From Burkholderia sp. BCC0322 (GTDB lineage: Bacteria > Pseudomonadota > Gammaproteobacteria > Burkholderiales > Burkholderiaceae): a stretch of 64,000 bases of DNA. Both the position numbers and the translations under genes were made by a program. The notes beneath the pieces are model-generated. The model was given only the letters and a program-made list of their open reading frames with translations. It did no database searches and was not told the DNA's origin. The first letter of the stretch is position 1. Every line of letters starts with the position of its first letter. The stretch lies in the NCBI RefSeq assembly GCF_902833045.1, contig NZ_CADFDU010000007.1, positions 1 through 64,000 on the forward strand, given 5' to 3'. Of this stretch, positions 1 through 7,153 are shown in pieces.

Positions 1-131
1 GCTATCTGATCCGAGGATCAGCTCGCTTCCATCAAGCGCCCACACTTATCGGCTGTTAATTTTTAAAGAGCATTCTGCGAGGAACTTCGTGTTTCCCGGC
101 AGCGCTGCGTTTTCAGCAGCAGAGAAGCGAG
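1..131 (-). promoter_or_regulatory. rRNA operon leader with boxA
   Basis: Read on the minus strand this is the transcribed leader in front of a 16S rRNA gene that starts beyond the left edge. Positions 72-61 read TGCTCTTTAAAA, close to the rRNA antitermination boxA (TGCTCTTTAACA). Positions 6-21 form a perfect inverted repeat (CTGATCC, two bases, GGATCAG), as expected near processing stems before mature 16S. No mature rRNA sequence is visible in the window. The rRNA assignment rests on the boxA, the strong tandem promoters upstream and the resemblance to beta-proteobacterial 16S leaders. Confidence 0.8.
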
Positions 132-160
132 ATTATTAACCGTTTTTTTAAATCCGTCAA
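132..160 (-). promoter_or_regulatory. Proximal rRNA promoter
   Basis: The minus strand reads TTGACG (160-155), a 17-base spacer, then AATAAT (137-132). This is a near-consensus sigma-70 promoter about 60 bases upstream of boxA, preceded by an A/T-rich stretch that could act as an UP element. It fits one of two tandem promoters for the rRNA operon to the left. Confidence 0.75.
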
Positions 161-293
161 CAACTTTTTTAACTACTTCGTTGCGACGACTGCGGTTTAA
201 TTCCATGTGCGCTGGAGTCGTTAAAACCGACATCAACAGCACCGCTTCCCTTCTTCCCCCGCGCTGCGTTTCCGTTAGCGCGAAAGAGGCGTG

Positions 294-322
294 ATTCTAA
301 GCACCTGTCCCAGTCTCCGCAA
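294..322 (-). promoter_or_regulatory. Distal rRNA promoter
   Basis: The minus strand reads TTGCGG (322-317), a 17-base spacer, then TAGAAT (299-294). Just upstream is AATTTCACAAAAGGGG, which nearly matches the sequence in the same place before the tRNA-Val promoter (about 6718-6733). The shared upstream block suggests a common way of activating stable-RNA promoters in this organism. Confidence 0.7.
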
Positions 323-460
323 CCCCTTTTGTGAAATTATTTTGACATGTGGTAGCGGGGGTCTCTGAACCTGTCCTACGGTCATAGATATGCGACACGG
401 CAGGAGCAGGCCCGGTTGCCCGTGAACCGCCCCGCCGCATCGAGCGCAATCCTCCGCCGC

Positions 461-994
461 TCACCGCCCCACCATCGCCCTCACCACGCCGTCCCGTCGA
501 ATCAGCCCGTGATACAGCGCTGCGGCAAAGTGCGCGAGGAACGTCGCGAAGAACAGATAGGCCAGCACCCTGTGCGCGACCCGGAGCCACGCGAACGTCA
601 CCGGATCCGCCGCCACGATCGCCGGCAGCTGCACACCCCCGCCCAGCGTCACCGGATACCCGCCCGCCGACAGCATCGCCCAGCCGATCAGCGGCATCGC
701 GAGCATCAGCGCATACAGCACGAGATGCGACCCGTGCGCGGCAACCTTCTGCCACCACGGCAGTTCCTCGGGCAACGCCGGCGGCTTCGACAGAACCCGC
801 ACCACGATACGCACGCACACGAGCACCAGCACGGCAATGCCCAGCGGCTTGTGAATCGCCACCAGAAGCGCATGCCGCTCAGAGACAGACGCCACCATCC
901 CCACCCCGATGAACAGCATCGCGATGATCATCGCGGCCATCGCCCAGTGCAGCACCCTCGCCGGCAAACCAAACGTCGCAGAAGTCTTCATCAC
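461..994 (-). CDS. Cytochrome b561 family protein
   Basis: This 177-residue inner-membrane protein resembles the bacterial cytochrome b561 (CybB) family, which carries two b-type haems in a four-helix bundle and passes electrons between the quinone pool and a partner. Histidines suited to haem ligation lie at H16, H48, H87 or H90, H141 and H155, in or beside hydrophobic segments. Its start overlaps the stop of the peroxidase gene by four bases (ATGA), so the two are translationally coupled. The pairing suggests it supplies electrons to the membrane-anchored peroxidase; that role is inferred. Expression probably comes from the ECF-type promoter at 2125-2152. Confidence 0.85.
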   Translation of the reverse strand: MMKTSATFGLPARVLHWAMAAMIIAMLFIGVGMVASVSERHALLVAIHKPLGIAVLVLVCVRIVVRVLSKPPALPEELPWWQKVAAHGSHLVLYALMLAMPLIGWAMLSAGGYPVTLGGGVQLPAIVAADPVTFAWLRVAHRVLAYLFFATFLAHFAAALYHGLIRRDGVVRAMVGR

Positions 995-2085
995 CGTCCC
1001 TCCGAACTCAACCTGGCCACGCCCGCCACCCCGGCCTCTTCACTCGTCCTGCGCAGATACGAATCCGCGTAGGCAGCCGAGCGCGCCGCCAGCAACGGAT
1101 CCCCCGACACCTGAATCCCCTGCGGCAGCACCGTCGGGTCGTAATTCACGTCGCGGCACGGCCCGCTGTCCTGCGCCTCCACGCGGTCGAGCACGAGCGT
1201 GCCCGCGTCGATCGTCGTGCGCTGCGCGGGCCAGACCTTCGTCGCGTCGTCCACCGGATCGCCCGGCTCCGCCAGGGTGACCAGCAGCTTCCACTTCTGC
1301 GCACCGGCCGCGATACGCTCCGTCACGTCCTGCTGCAGCACGTTCGGATCCGCCGCCGTCGCGACGTCACCGGCGCCGGCCGTCTGCTCCGGCACGACGC
1401 GCCACCGCACCGCCTGGCGCTTGCCCGCCGCATCGACGAAGTCGAACGCGTTCAAGCCGTAATAGCTTTCGGTGACGTAGCTCGCGCTCGGCTTCGCACC
1501 CTTCACCCATTCGCGGAACGCGGCCGTCTCCGGGTGCGCGCCGAAAAACGCCTTTACCTTCGCCGGATCGGGCTTGCCCGTCTTCGGATCGGGCCGGGTC
1601 GCCAGCAATTGCGCGTAGAACGCCTGCGGCGTCGCGACCGGAAACACCGGCATCGCGTTCATCCCGGTTCGCCATTGCTCGCCATCGGGCGCGGTGAGCT
1701 TCAGCGCGAGGCTGCGGATCGGCACGCTGCTGTCGGGCGCATACGGATTCCCGCCCGGCAACGCGAAGCGCCCGACCACCGGCGTGCGCACCGCCTTGAA
1801 GAACGGCGCGACCGAATACGCGCTCGCGGCCCCGTTGCCTTCGAAGTAACCGGTCACGCACACGCCCTTCGCGTGATTGCGCCGGAAGCCCGGATGAATA
1901 CCGCCGCCGGCCGTCTGCAGCGCATCGACGATCCGGTGCGGGGTCAGACGCGCCGGCGCGAGCCAGCCGCCGACATACCCGAACGCCACGGCCACGCCGG
2001 CCACCGCGCAGCCGATCGCGGCCCAGCGCCACCACCCGCGCCCGGGCTCGCGCTGCGGCGAAGAAGAGGAAGAAGATCGCTCCAT
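991..2085 (-). CDS. Catalase-family (SrpA-like) peroxidase, membrane-anchored
   Basis: The 364-residue protein is a short catalase-related haem peroxidase, much smaller than ordinary catalases (about 480 or more residues). A hydrophobic segment at about residues 20-44 is an uncleaved anchor or signal that would put the enzyme in the periplasm. The segment after about residue 60 (HPGFRRNHAKG, then a GYFEGNG region) fits the small catalase subfamily. Such proteins use peroxide with an organic or protein electron donor and usually have weak catalase activity. The gene is coupled to cytochrome b561 downstream and divergent from an ECF sigma operon. A role in periplasmic oxidative stress is likely but inferred. 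Confidence 0.85.
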   Translation of the reverse strand: MERSSSSSSPQREPGRGWWRWAAIGCAVAGVAVAFGYVGGWLAPARLTPHRIVDALQTAGGGIHPGFRRNHAKGVCVTGYFEGNGAASAYSVAPFFKAVRTPVVGRFALPGGNPYAPDSSVPIRSLALKLTAPDGEQWRTGMNAMPVFPVATPQAFYAQLLATRPDPKTGKPDPAKVKAFFGAHPETAAFREWVKGAKPSASYVTESYYGLNAFDFVDAAGKRQAVRWRVVPEQTAGAGDVATAADPNVLQQDVTERIAAGAQKWKLLVTLAEPGDPVDDATKVWPAQRTTIDAGTLVLDRVEAQDSGPCRDVNYDPTVLPQGIQVSGDPLLAARSAAYADSYLRRTSEEAGVAGVARLSSEGR

Positions 2086-2124
2086 ATATAGGCTCCCGAC
2101 CGTCAGGTCATTGTCGAACCCGCG

Positions 2125-2152
2125 TAGGACGCCACCCGCGCCGCTTTATTCC
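2125..2152 (-). promoter_or_regulatory. ECF-type promoter for peroxidase/b561
   Basis: The minus strand reads GGAATA (2152-2147), a 16-base spacer, then GTCCTA (2130-2125) followed by CGCGG. The GGAAT/GTC pattern is typical of ECF sigma promoters. It nearly duplicates the plus-strand element at 2178-2205, with the same spacing and the same bases after the -10. Expected transcription start is about 30 bases before the peroxidase ATG. Confidence 0.75.
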
Positions 2153-2177
2153 ACGAAAACTTTTTTCCTATGCTGGT

Positions 2178-2205
2178 GGAATAAGCGGCGCCGACCGGCG
2201 TCTTA
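2178..2205 (+). promoter_or_regulatory. ECF-type autoregulatory promoter for the sigma operon
   Basis: The plus strand reads GGAATA (2178-2183), a 16-base spacer, then GTCTTA (2200-2205) followed by CGCGG. It is the mirror partner of the element at 2125-2152; their -35 regions face away from each other and form a large inverted repeat. It should drive the sigma/anti-sigma pair from about position 2212. Confidence 0.75.
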
Positions 2206-2241
2206 CGCGGTATCTCGACCCATTCGGCAATCGGCCCGGCC

Positions 2242-2763
2242 ATGCCCTCCACCGCCCTCGACGACGACGCACTGCGCGAACTCATCCCCAGGCTGCGACG
2301 CTTCGCGCTCTGGCTCGCGCGCGACGTCCACGCGGCCGACGATCTCGTCCAGTCGACACTCGAGCGCGCGCTGTCGCGCTGGACGAGCCGTCGCGACGAC
2401 GCGTCGCTGCGCAGCTGGCTCTTCACGATCCTGTACCGGCAGTTTCTCGACGGCAAACGCAGCGCGAAGCGCTACGCGTGGCTGCTTGGACGCATCCGCG
2501 ATGACGACGAAGCGCACTGGCCGTCCGCCGAACGCGAATTCGCGGCGCGCGCGACGCTCGAAGCATTCGGCCGGCTCTCCGACGAGCAGCGCAGCCTGCT
2601 GCTGCTCGTCGCGGTCGAGGGTTTCACCTATCAGGAAGTCGCCGACCTGCTCGACATTCCGATCGGCACCGTGATGTCGCGGCTCTCCCGCGCGCGCCAG
2701 GCGCTGCGCCAGCTCAGCGACGGCGAGCTTCCCGCTCCTTCTCTCCGCCTGATGAAGAAATGA
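2242..2763 (+). CDS. ECF RNA polymerase sigma factor
   Basis: This 173-residue sigma-70 family protein has only regions 2 and 4. Region 2 lies at about residues 15-75 (helix around DDLVQSTLERAL, then SLRSWLFTILYRQFLD) and region 4 at about 110-160 (YQEVADLLDIPIGTVMSRL, a clear helix-turn-helix). Length and layout are those of group 4 (ECF) sigma factors. Its stop overlaps the start of a membrane anti-sigma gene by four bases. Paired ECF-type promoters lie just upstream, so it probably activates its own operon and the divergent peroxidase/cytochrome b561 operon. The signal is unknown; oxidative stress is a reasonable guess from the target genes. Confidence 0.9.
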   Translation: MPSTALDDDALRELIPRLRRFALWLARDVHAADDLVQSTLERALSRWTSRRDDASLRSWLFTILYRQFLDGKRSAKRYAWLLGRIRDDDEAHWPSAEREFAARATLEAFGRLSDEQRSLLLLVAVEGFTYQEVADLLDIPIGTVMSRLSRARQALRQLSDGELPAPSLRLMKK

Positions 2764-3518
2764 ACACGCCTCCGAACGAACACGACCTCCAGGCCTATGT
2801 CGACGGCCACCTCGACGACGATGCGCGCGCCGCGGTCGAGCGTTATCTCACGCTGCATCCGGAGCGCGCGGAACAGGTGAAGCAATGGCAGCAGGATGCG
2901 CAACGGTTGCGCGCTGCGCTCGAGAGCGTGCGGATGCCGGCGGACAACCCCGCGCTGGATCCGGCGGCGATTCGCGGACGGCGCGCGGAGCGCACGCGGA
3001 TGCGGTTCGCGATGGCGGCTTCGTTCGTGTTCTGCGTCGGGCTGGGGACGTTGGGCGGGTGGCAGGCGTGCGGGTGGAACGCGCCGCCGCCCATCGCGCC
3101 GATGAGCGATGCGGTCGAGGCTTACCGGATGATGGTGGTCGATCAGACGGCGAAGGTGGACTACCGGCCGACGGGTGAGGGAGATTTGCAGGGGTGGCTC
3201 ACCAAACGCGTGGGGGCATCGGCGAGGCTGCCGGATCTGAGCGCGGCGGGGTTCCGGCCGGTCGGCGGACGGCTGTTCACGACGGACAGCGGCGCCACGG
3301 CTGCGATGGTGCTCTATGAGGATGCAGGCGGGCGGACGCTGAGCTTCTATCTGCGACCGGCGGAATCGAAACATCGACTGCTGCCGGCCGGGCAACGCGT
3401 GGATGGCGCGCTGCTCGCACGGTATGGATCGGTGAACGGGCTCAACTATGCAGTGGTCGGGCCGGCCGGGAGCCTCGCGGAGAAAGCAGTCGCGCAGGCG
3501 CTCGATCAGCAGACTTGA
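2760..3518 (+). CDS. Membrane anti-sigma factor
   Basis: This 252-residue protein has a short cytoplasmic N-terminal domain (EHDLQAYVDGHLDDDARAAV at residues 7-26), one hydrophobic segment at about 80-100 and a C-terminal domain of about 150 residues that would lie in the periplasm. The N-terminal start resembles anti-sigma domains, but the HxxxCxxC zinc motif of ZAS-type factors is absent. The gene is translationally coupled (ATGA) to the ECF sigma gene, as is usual for sigma/anti-sigma pairs. It should hold the sigma factor at the membrane until a periplasmic signal arrives. Confidence 0.8.
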   Translation: MNTPPNEHDLQAYVDGHLDDDARAAVERYLTLHPERAEQVKQWQQDAQRLRAALESVRMPADNPALDPAAIRGRRAERTRMRFAMAASFVFCVGLGTLGGWQACGWNAPPPIAPMSDAVEAYRMMVVDQTAKVDYRPTGEGDLQGWLTKRVGASARLPDLSAAGFRPVGGRLFTTDSGATAAMVLYEDAGGRTLSFYLRPAESKHRLLPAGQRVDGALLARYGSVNGLNYAVVGPAGSLAEKAVAQALDQQT

Positions 3519-4482
3519 GTGGTACGATGCGCGCCCTGCCGGCGGCGCTCGATGGCCGCAAGCGCCCGGAATGATGCGGGTTCGCCGGCTTGGGCGTGGC
3601 CACGATCACCGCTGGATTGCACAGCGTTTCGACTGACTTCCCCGGTCTGTTGTCCACACCTAAGCGTCTTTGGCACCCTCACCTTTTGGAATCACAGGGT
3701 TTCGAGTTGCTGCGGAACAGGATATCCACATCGATCATGGCGGCACCTCGCGCGGCCATCGGTCGACTCGCTCACCTTGGGTTGGCACAGTGTTTCGCGT
3801 TGTTTTCGCATGCGATATCCACAACCGGTGAGATAACGCGAACATCCGCTCCGAATTCGATTACCCTCGCGCACTGAACGCACAGGCCTTCGAGTGCTTT
3901 GACTTCTCGATATCCACAAGGCAATCAATCGCGGCGGATCGCGCAAAAACTACCGGCATCGTCCGCTCTATTCCGGCAAAGCCCTGCCAAACAAGGCGTT
4001 CGAGGCGATTCGTGTGGTTGAATGCAAGACGCTCACCTGTTCGATACACAGCGATTCGACTGGTTGCGCATGTGGGTTGTCCACATGCGGCCCGCCGACA
4101 AGCGCACGAACGCGATACACATTCCGCCAGCGCTCACATCATAGAGCCGGCAACTCTCCGTCCAGTCTGGTGCGTATTCATTTGGATCGGCGCGTCACTG
4201 CATGAATTCGACGGAATCCGCACCCGGCTTTCGATCCGGGTGCAGGCTCACCTTATGCTCGCACAGCGTTTCGCGTTATTTTGTGCCGCGGTTATCCACA
4301 TACGAAGGGTGACCACCTTCGCCGCTTCCGAAGTCACTTGATTCCATCAACCCTGAAAATCTCGCCGGTTTTCGGAGAAACGACGTGCTCGATGGACGCC
4401 CCGAGCGGACTCGCATTGCCGAGCCTGCGCATGCCGAACGGCATCTTGCTTGATCGTGTCCGTCACGATTGCTCCGCTACGC
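3519..4482. other. Long non-coding region between anti-sigma gene and small-gene cluster
   Basis: About 960 bases have no convincing gene; the open frames here lack homology features and ribosome sites. Most of the stretch is occupied by the six-copy module array described separately (3605-4300). After 4300 I see nothing distinct. Confidence 0.7.
3605..4300 (+). repeat. Six-copy modular repeat ending in DnaA-box-like sites
   Basis: Six copies of a composite module lie in the same orientation. Each has a 13-base element near GCACAGCGTTTCG starting at 3619, 3692, 3785, 3880, 4046 and 4261. Exactly 30 or 31 bases after each start comes a site near TTATCCACA, starting at 3650, 3722, 3815, 3910, 4077 and 4292. 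The last site is a perfect DnaA box; the others read ATATCCACA or TTGTCCACA. In four copies CTCACCTT or CTCACCTG begins exactly 14 bases before the 13-mer (3678, 3771, 4032, 4247); copies at 3605 and 3866 are degenerate. Sequence between modules is not conserved. The constant spacing over diverged sequence implies selection on a protein-binding layout. Confidence 0.8.
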
Positions 4483-5199
4483 TCACGTCCGCGTGTCCTT
4501 GTTGCGCAGACCGCTACGTTCCAACACCTCCCGCAGGCAGTCCGGACACACGAGCTCACCGGCGTTCCACATCTGCATAAACGTGGCCCGATCATCGATG
4601 CGTAACGTCGATTCAACGATGTCGACATCCGTCCCGAGCACCTTGTGCAAGAACGCTTCGTCAAACCAATGCTTGGCTTCGTGCTGCGCACTGGCATTGA
4701 TCACCTGCACGACGTGACAATCGCGGATCACGTCGATCGACAAGATCGCGGCCTCGATATCCGGTGAGGTCCGCGTCGGCCGGATCAACCCGTGCAACTC
4801 GCAGCGCGCGTCGCCGCGCGACCACTTCGCATTCGCCGCGACGACAGACGTGTCGAACGCCTGCTCTTTCGTCGTCGGTTTATAGGGCGCTTCGCCGGAG
4901 CGGACGAGCAGCTCGTCCAGGCATGCCGAACACAGATGCGCGCGCAAGCGTTCCAGCGCCGCAATTTTTGGAAACGCCTTCACATGCGCAACGTTGTCGA
5001 CAAAGGTCGCGTCGACCTCGTGCTCGTCGAGTTCGGCACGCAGCATCCACATTTCCCGGCTGTATTTCGGGCGATCGAGCGAAACCTTCACGAGCTCGCC
5101 GGACAAGAACTGCCCGCGCTGCCGAATGCGCGCGGCAATGCCCTTCGATGTCGTGATCCCGTTATCGCGTCCGTGCCGACCGCAGTGAATGGGGCCCAT
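4483..5199 (-). CDS. Hypothetical protein with paired cysteine motifs
   Basis: I do not recognise this 238-residue protein. It has two CxxC pairs in similar settings, CSACLDELL near residue 90 and CPDCLREVL near residue 220, plus CGRH near the N-terminus and CELHG near residue 132, so metal binding or structural zinc is possible. No signal peptide or membrane segment is seen. It is the last of four co-directional small genes (from 6178). An 18-codon open frame starting at 5253 ends in TAATG at this start, which may give translational coupling. It lies between two DnaA-box-rich non-coding regions. Its neighbour resembles an immunity protein, so this could belong to the same kind of accessory set, but nothing proves it. 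Confidence 0.6.
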   Translation of the reverse strand: MGPIHCGRHGRDNGITTSKGIAARIRQRGQFLSGELVKVSLDRPKYSREMWMLRAELDEHEVDATFVDNVAHVKAFPKIAALERLRAHLCSACLDELLVRSGEAPYKPTTKEQAFDTSVVAANAKWSRGDARCELHGLIRPTRTSPDIEAAILSIDVIRDCHVVQVINASAQHEAKHWFDEAFLHKVLGTDVDIVESTLRIDDRATFMQMWNAGELVCPDCLREVLERSGLRNKDTRT

Positions 5200-5280
5200 T
5201 ACCCGCTCCGGTTGCGGGCTGTGCTCGTGTCGCCCGGGTCGTTCTTCGGTTTCATCGTGTCGGTCGTCATCATCGATGGC

Positions 5281-5538
5281 TCAGGGTTCGAACTCGACCG
5301 TCGCGCGTCGCGACGAGAAATATGCAGTGATCGCCGAAATCACGGCCTGGCGTGTGACGGCATCGATCGTCTCGCCGTCGTTTTCCGGTTCGACGTACTT
5401 CATGGAATCGACGTAGGCGACGAATGCGGGCCCGTTGTCCACGCCGGGCAGCAATGCTTCGCCAGGCGCTCGCACGGTGCGGTGCCCGTCGGACAGCACG
5501 ATCTCGCCGCGCGACACCATCAGGACTGTGTACGTCAT
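5281..5538 (-). CDS. Imm74-like immunity family protein
   Basis: The 85-residue protein fits my memory of the Imm74 immunity family. It has a VSRGEIVLSDGHRTV strand region, a GEALLP turn, an FVAYVDSMKYVEP core and a C-terminal AITAYF...VEFEP segment. Imm74-type proteins are predicted to protect cells from polymorphic toxins. The gene has a ribosome site (GAGG) and sits in a row of small genes, but no toxin gene is seen beside it. That would make it an orphan immunity gene, often a sign of a decayed or laterally acquired toxin locus. The family call is from memory of the motif pattern. Confidence 0.55.
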   Translation of the reverse strand: MTYTVLMVSRGEIVLSDGHRTVRAPGEALLPGVDNGPAFVAYVDSMKYVEPENDGETIDAVTRQAVISAITAYFSSRRATVEFEP

Positions 5539-5556
5539 GAACTTGCCTCGCGTGAT

Positions 5557-5886
5557 TCAGTCATGCCGCTCGATGACGCATTGCGTCGGCCCGCGCCACA
5601 CAACCGCACGGTATCCGCGCCGCACGACGCCGATCTCCCGGTAATACTCGACGAGCGCCTGCGGGCTCCAATCGCGCCCCGCGGAGAACAGCACATCCAG
5701 ATCAACAAGCGCGGCAACGAGTGCCTGGCGGTCGGTATCGTCTGCGATCGCGCGTTCCCAGCGATCGGATTGCCGAACGAAGCCCAACTGCGTCAGCACA
5801 TCGGCGGCAGCCGTCACGTCGGTCACGACAACCGCAACGTGGCCGGCAATATCCGTCACCAGCATCTCGTCGACAGGTAGCTTCAT
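5557..5886 (-). CDS. Hypothetical protein
   Basis: I do not recognise this 109-residue acidic protein. It has no signal peptide, membrane segment or cysteine motif. A strong ribosome site (AGGGGAT) precedes the start. It lies 18 bases upstream of the Imm74-like gene and in the same direction, so the two are probably co-transcribed. Its small size and setting would suit an immunity or antitoxin role, but no sequence feature supports that directly. Confidence 0.6.
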   Translation of the reverse strand: MKLPVDEMLVTDIAGHVAVVVTDVTAAADVLTQLGFVRQSDRWERAIADDTDRQALVAALVDLDVLFSAGRDWSPQALVEYYREIGVVRRGYRAVVWRGPTQCVIERHD

Positions 5887-5917
5887 TCATCCCCTCGTCC
5901 GGGTTCGTCCGCTGTCA

Positions 5918-6178
5918 TCACTCTGCTTCTTTCGTGAGCCATCTAACGATCTCCGCGGTGTCCTCGCCGGACAGCTTCCCGATGCGATCGACGAACACCC
6001 CGTAGTCGAGATCGAACTTCAAGTTGAATCGCTCGCCCTTGTAGCGGCAACACAGGACTTCGGCTTCCGGCATCGACACGCGTTGCTCGAACACGAGGTC
6101 GCCTGGCTGTTGCTGTAACCGGTGTACGACGGCATCGATATCGAGTGCGTCGAGCCGGGTCAACGAAGAATCGGTCAT
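5918..6178 (-). CDS. Hypothetical small protein
   Basis: This 86-residue soluble protein is not recognised. It contains a hydrophilic N-terminus, a central CCRYKGERFNLKFDLDYGVF segment and ends in LTKEAE. It is the first gene of the four-gene minus-strand set, 31 bases before the next. The ribosome site is weak. The region upstream (6179-6774) is non-coding and holds further DnaA-box-like sites, so its promoter must lie there or be read through. Confidence 0.55.
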   Translation of the reverse strand: MTDSSLTRLDALDIDAVVHRLQQQPGDLVFEQRVSMPEAEVLCCRYKGERFNLKFDLDYGVFVDRIGKLSGEDTAEIVRWLTKEAE

Positions 6179-6733
6179 GTGTCGTGAACCTGTGCGCTAA
6201 GCCCTCTCATCCTGAATGTCGGCGATTCTACATATCTATGGATACGGCGGCTTACACATCATCCGATGCGCCTCACAGCTTGCCGCTTCGTTTATCCGAT
6301 CCCCGCACGCAGTGCATATCCTGCGCGAAGCACAGTCGACGGACTGTGCTTATCCAAAGGTGTTAACAGAGTTCGTATACATACGTAGTGATAGTTAACA
6401 AACCCTGTGCCTCACAGTGGATAACGTCCCTAAGCCCATGAATTCGCGACAGGAAGCAGAATGCATAACCCTGGGTGCGCGACGTGAACAGCTTCGGGCA
6501 GCACAGAACAACTTTTCGTCGATTCACAGCCGCGGCGACATATCCTCAATCGTTCCACTGTGAATCCAGAGGCTTGCCGGAGGGTTATCCAGAGGGCAAT
6601 GTGGATAACACCACAGCGCATCGACGCGTTTTGCTGTGACGCGAACAGATGAAGCCAACGTTCCCGGCATCGCCAGGCAACATCGATCGTCGCCCTCCGC
6701 ACCCCCCGATTCAAAAAAATTTCACGAAGGGGC
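6179..6733. other. Non-coding region with DnaA-box-like sites
   Basis: No gene is seen. TTATCC-type sites occur at 6292 (TTATCCGAT, +), 6350 (TTATCCAAA, +), 6416-6424 (TTATCCACT, -), 6585-6593 (TTATCCAGA, +) and 6600-6608 (TTATCCACA, -, perfect). The last belongs to a seventh copy of the module found at 3605-4300: on the minus strand TCACAGCAAAACG starts at 6639, exactly 31 bases before the box, and TTCATCTG starts 14 bases before that at 6653. A palindrome GCACAGTC-GACG-GACTGTGC lies at 6330-6349. The stretch is more A/T-rich than nearby genes. Confidence 0.65.
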
Positions 6734-6762
6734 TTGTGCTCCTCAAAAACCCTCTCTATAAT
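6734..6762 (+). promoter_or_regulatory. tRNA-Val promoter
   Basis: TTGTGC (6734-6739), a 17-base spacer and a perfect TATAAT (6757-6762) precede the tRNA by 12 bases. The upstream AATTTCACGAAGGGGC block closely matches the one upstream of the distal rRNA promoter near 322-340. Confidence 0.85.
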
Positions 6763-6774
6763 TCGCGGCTTCTT

Positions 6775-6851
6775 AGGCTCGTAGCTCAGTTGGTTAGAGC
6801 ACCACCTTGACATGGTGGGGGTCGTTGGTTCGAATCCAATCGAGCCTACCA
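6775..6851 (+). tRNA. tRNA-Val (anticodon GAC)
   Basis: The 77-base sequence folds as a complete tRNA. The acceptor stem AGGCTCG pairs with CGAGCCT (6841-6847), followed by A and an encoded CCA. The D arm carries AGCTCAGTTGGTTAGAGC, the anticodon stem is CCACC/GGTGG around loop TTGACAT, and the T arm has GGTTCGAATCC. The anticodon GAC reads GUC and GUU, valine. It stands alone with its own promoter and a terminator at 6915. Confidence 0.97.
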
Positions 6852-6914
6852 ACGAACAAATGAAGGGGTCTGGCAGCACAACTTGCCTACAGGCAATGCG
6901 GCTCGCCAACATAC

Positions 6915-6955
6915 AAACGCCACGCGGCAACTTCGCGTGGCGTTTTTCTTTTTCC
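6915..6955 (+). terminator. Rho-independent terminator after tRNA-Val
   Basis: A perfect 12-base stem pairs AAACGCCACGCG (6915-6926) with CGCGTGGCGTTT (6934-6945) around a 7-base loop. It is followed by a T-rich run. It lies 63 bases after the tRNA and should end that transcript. Confidence 0.9.
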
Positions 6956-7153
6956 GGCCGAAACGACGCATGTTGCCCCGATGCGTTGCGCGATCCACGG
7001 CGTCGCATCCTTTCTCACCGACACTTCGTTCCGCTACACAACGGGCACTGCGCCGCGCGTAGAATCGTGTGCGCATCGAAGCGGCTGTTCCGACCGTCGC
7101 CCGATTTCCAACCCATCAAAACAACGACGCGCGATCCGCGCGACCGAGAGCAC

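Noticed and set aside
297-818. Minus-strand open frame overlapping cytochrome b561
   Set aside because: It lies in another frame of the b561 gene and crosses the rRNA promoter; low-complexity product.
3605-4300. CRISPR array
   Set aside because: Repeat units are degenerate and composite with unequal spacing between units (73-215 bases), and there are no cas genes.
6330-6349. Perfect palindrome GCACAGTC-GACG-GACTGTGC as terminator
   Set aside because: There is no T run and no gene ending nearby; it may be part of the box-rich region but its role is not clear.
3519-6774. Chromosomal origin of replication
   Set aside because: DnaA-box-like sites are present, but there is no dnaA, dnaN, gidA or rpmH nearby, no clear A/T-rich unwinding element, and most boxes are imperfect; a DnaA-related site fits better than oriC.
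4483-6851. Genomic island integrated at tRNA-Val
   Set aside because: No integrase and no repeat of the tRNA 3' end is found; the small genes lie on the 5' side of the tRNA, not the usual insertion side.
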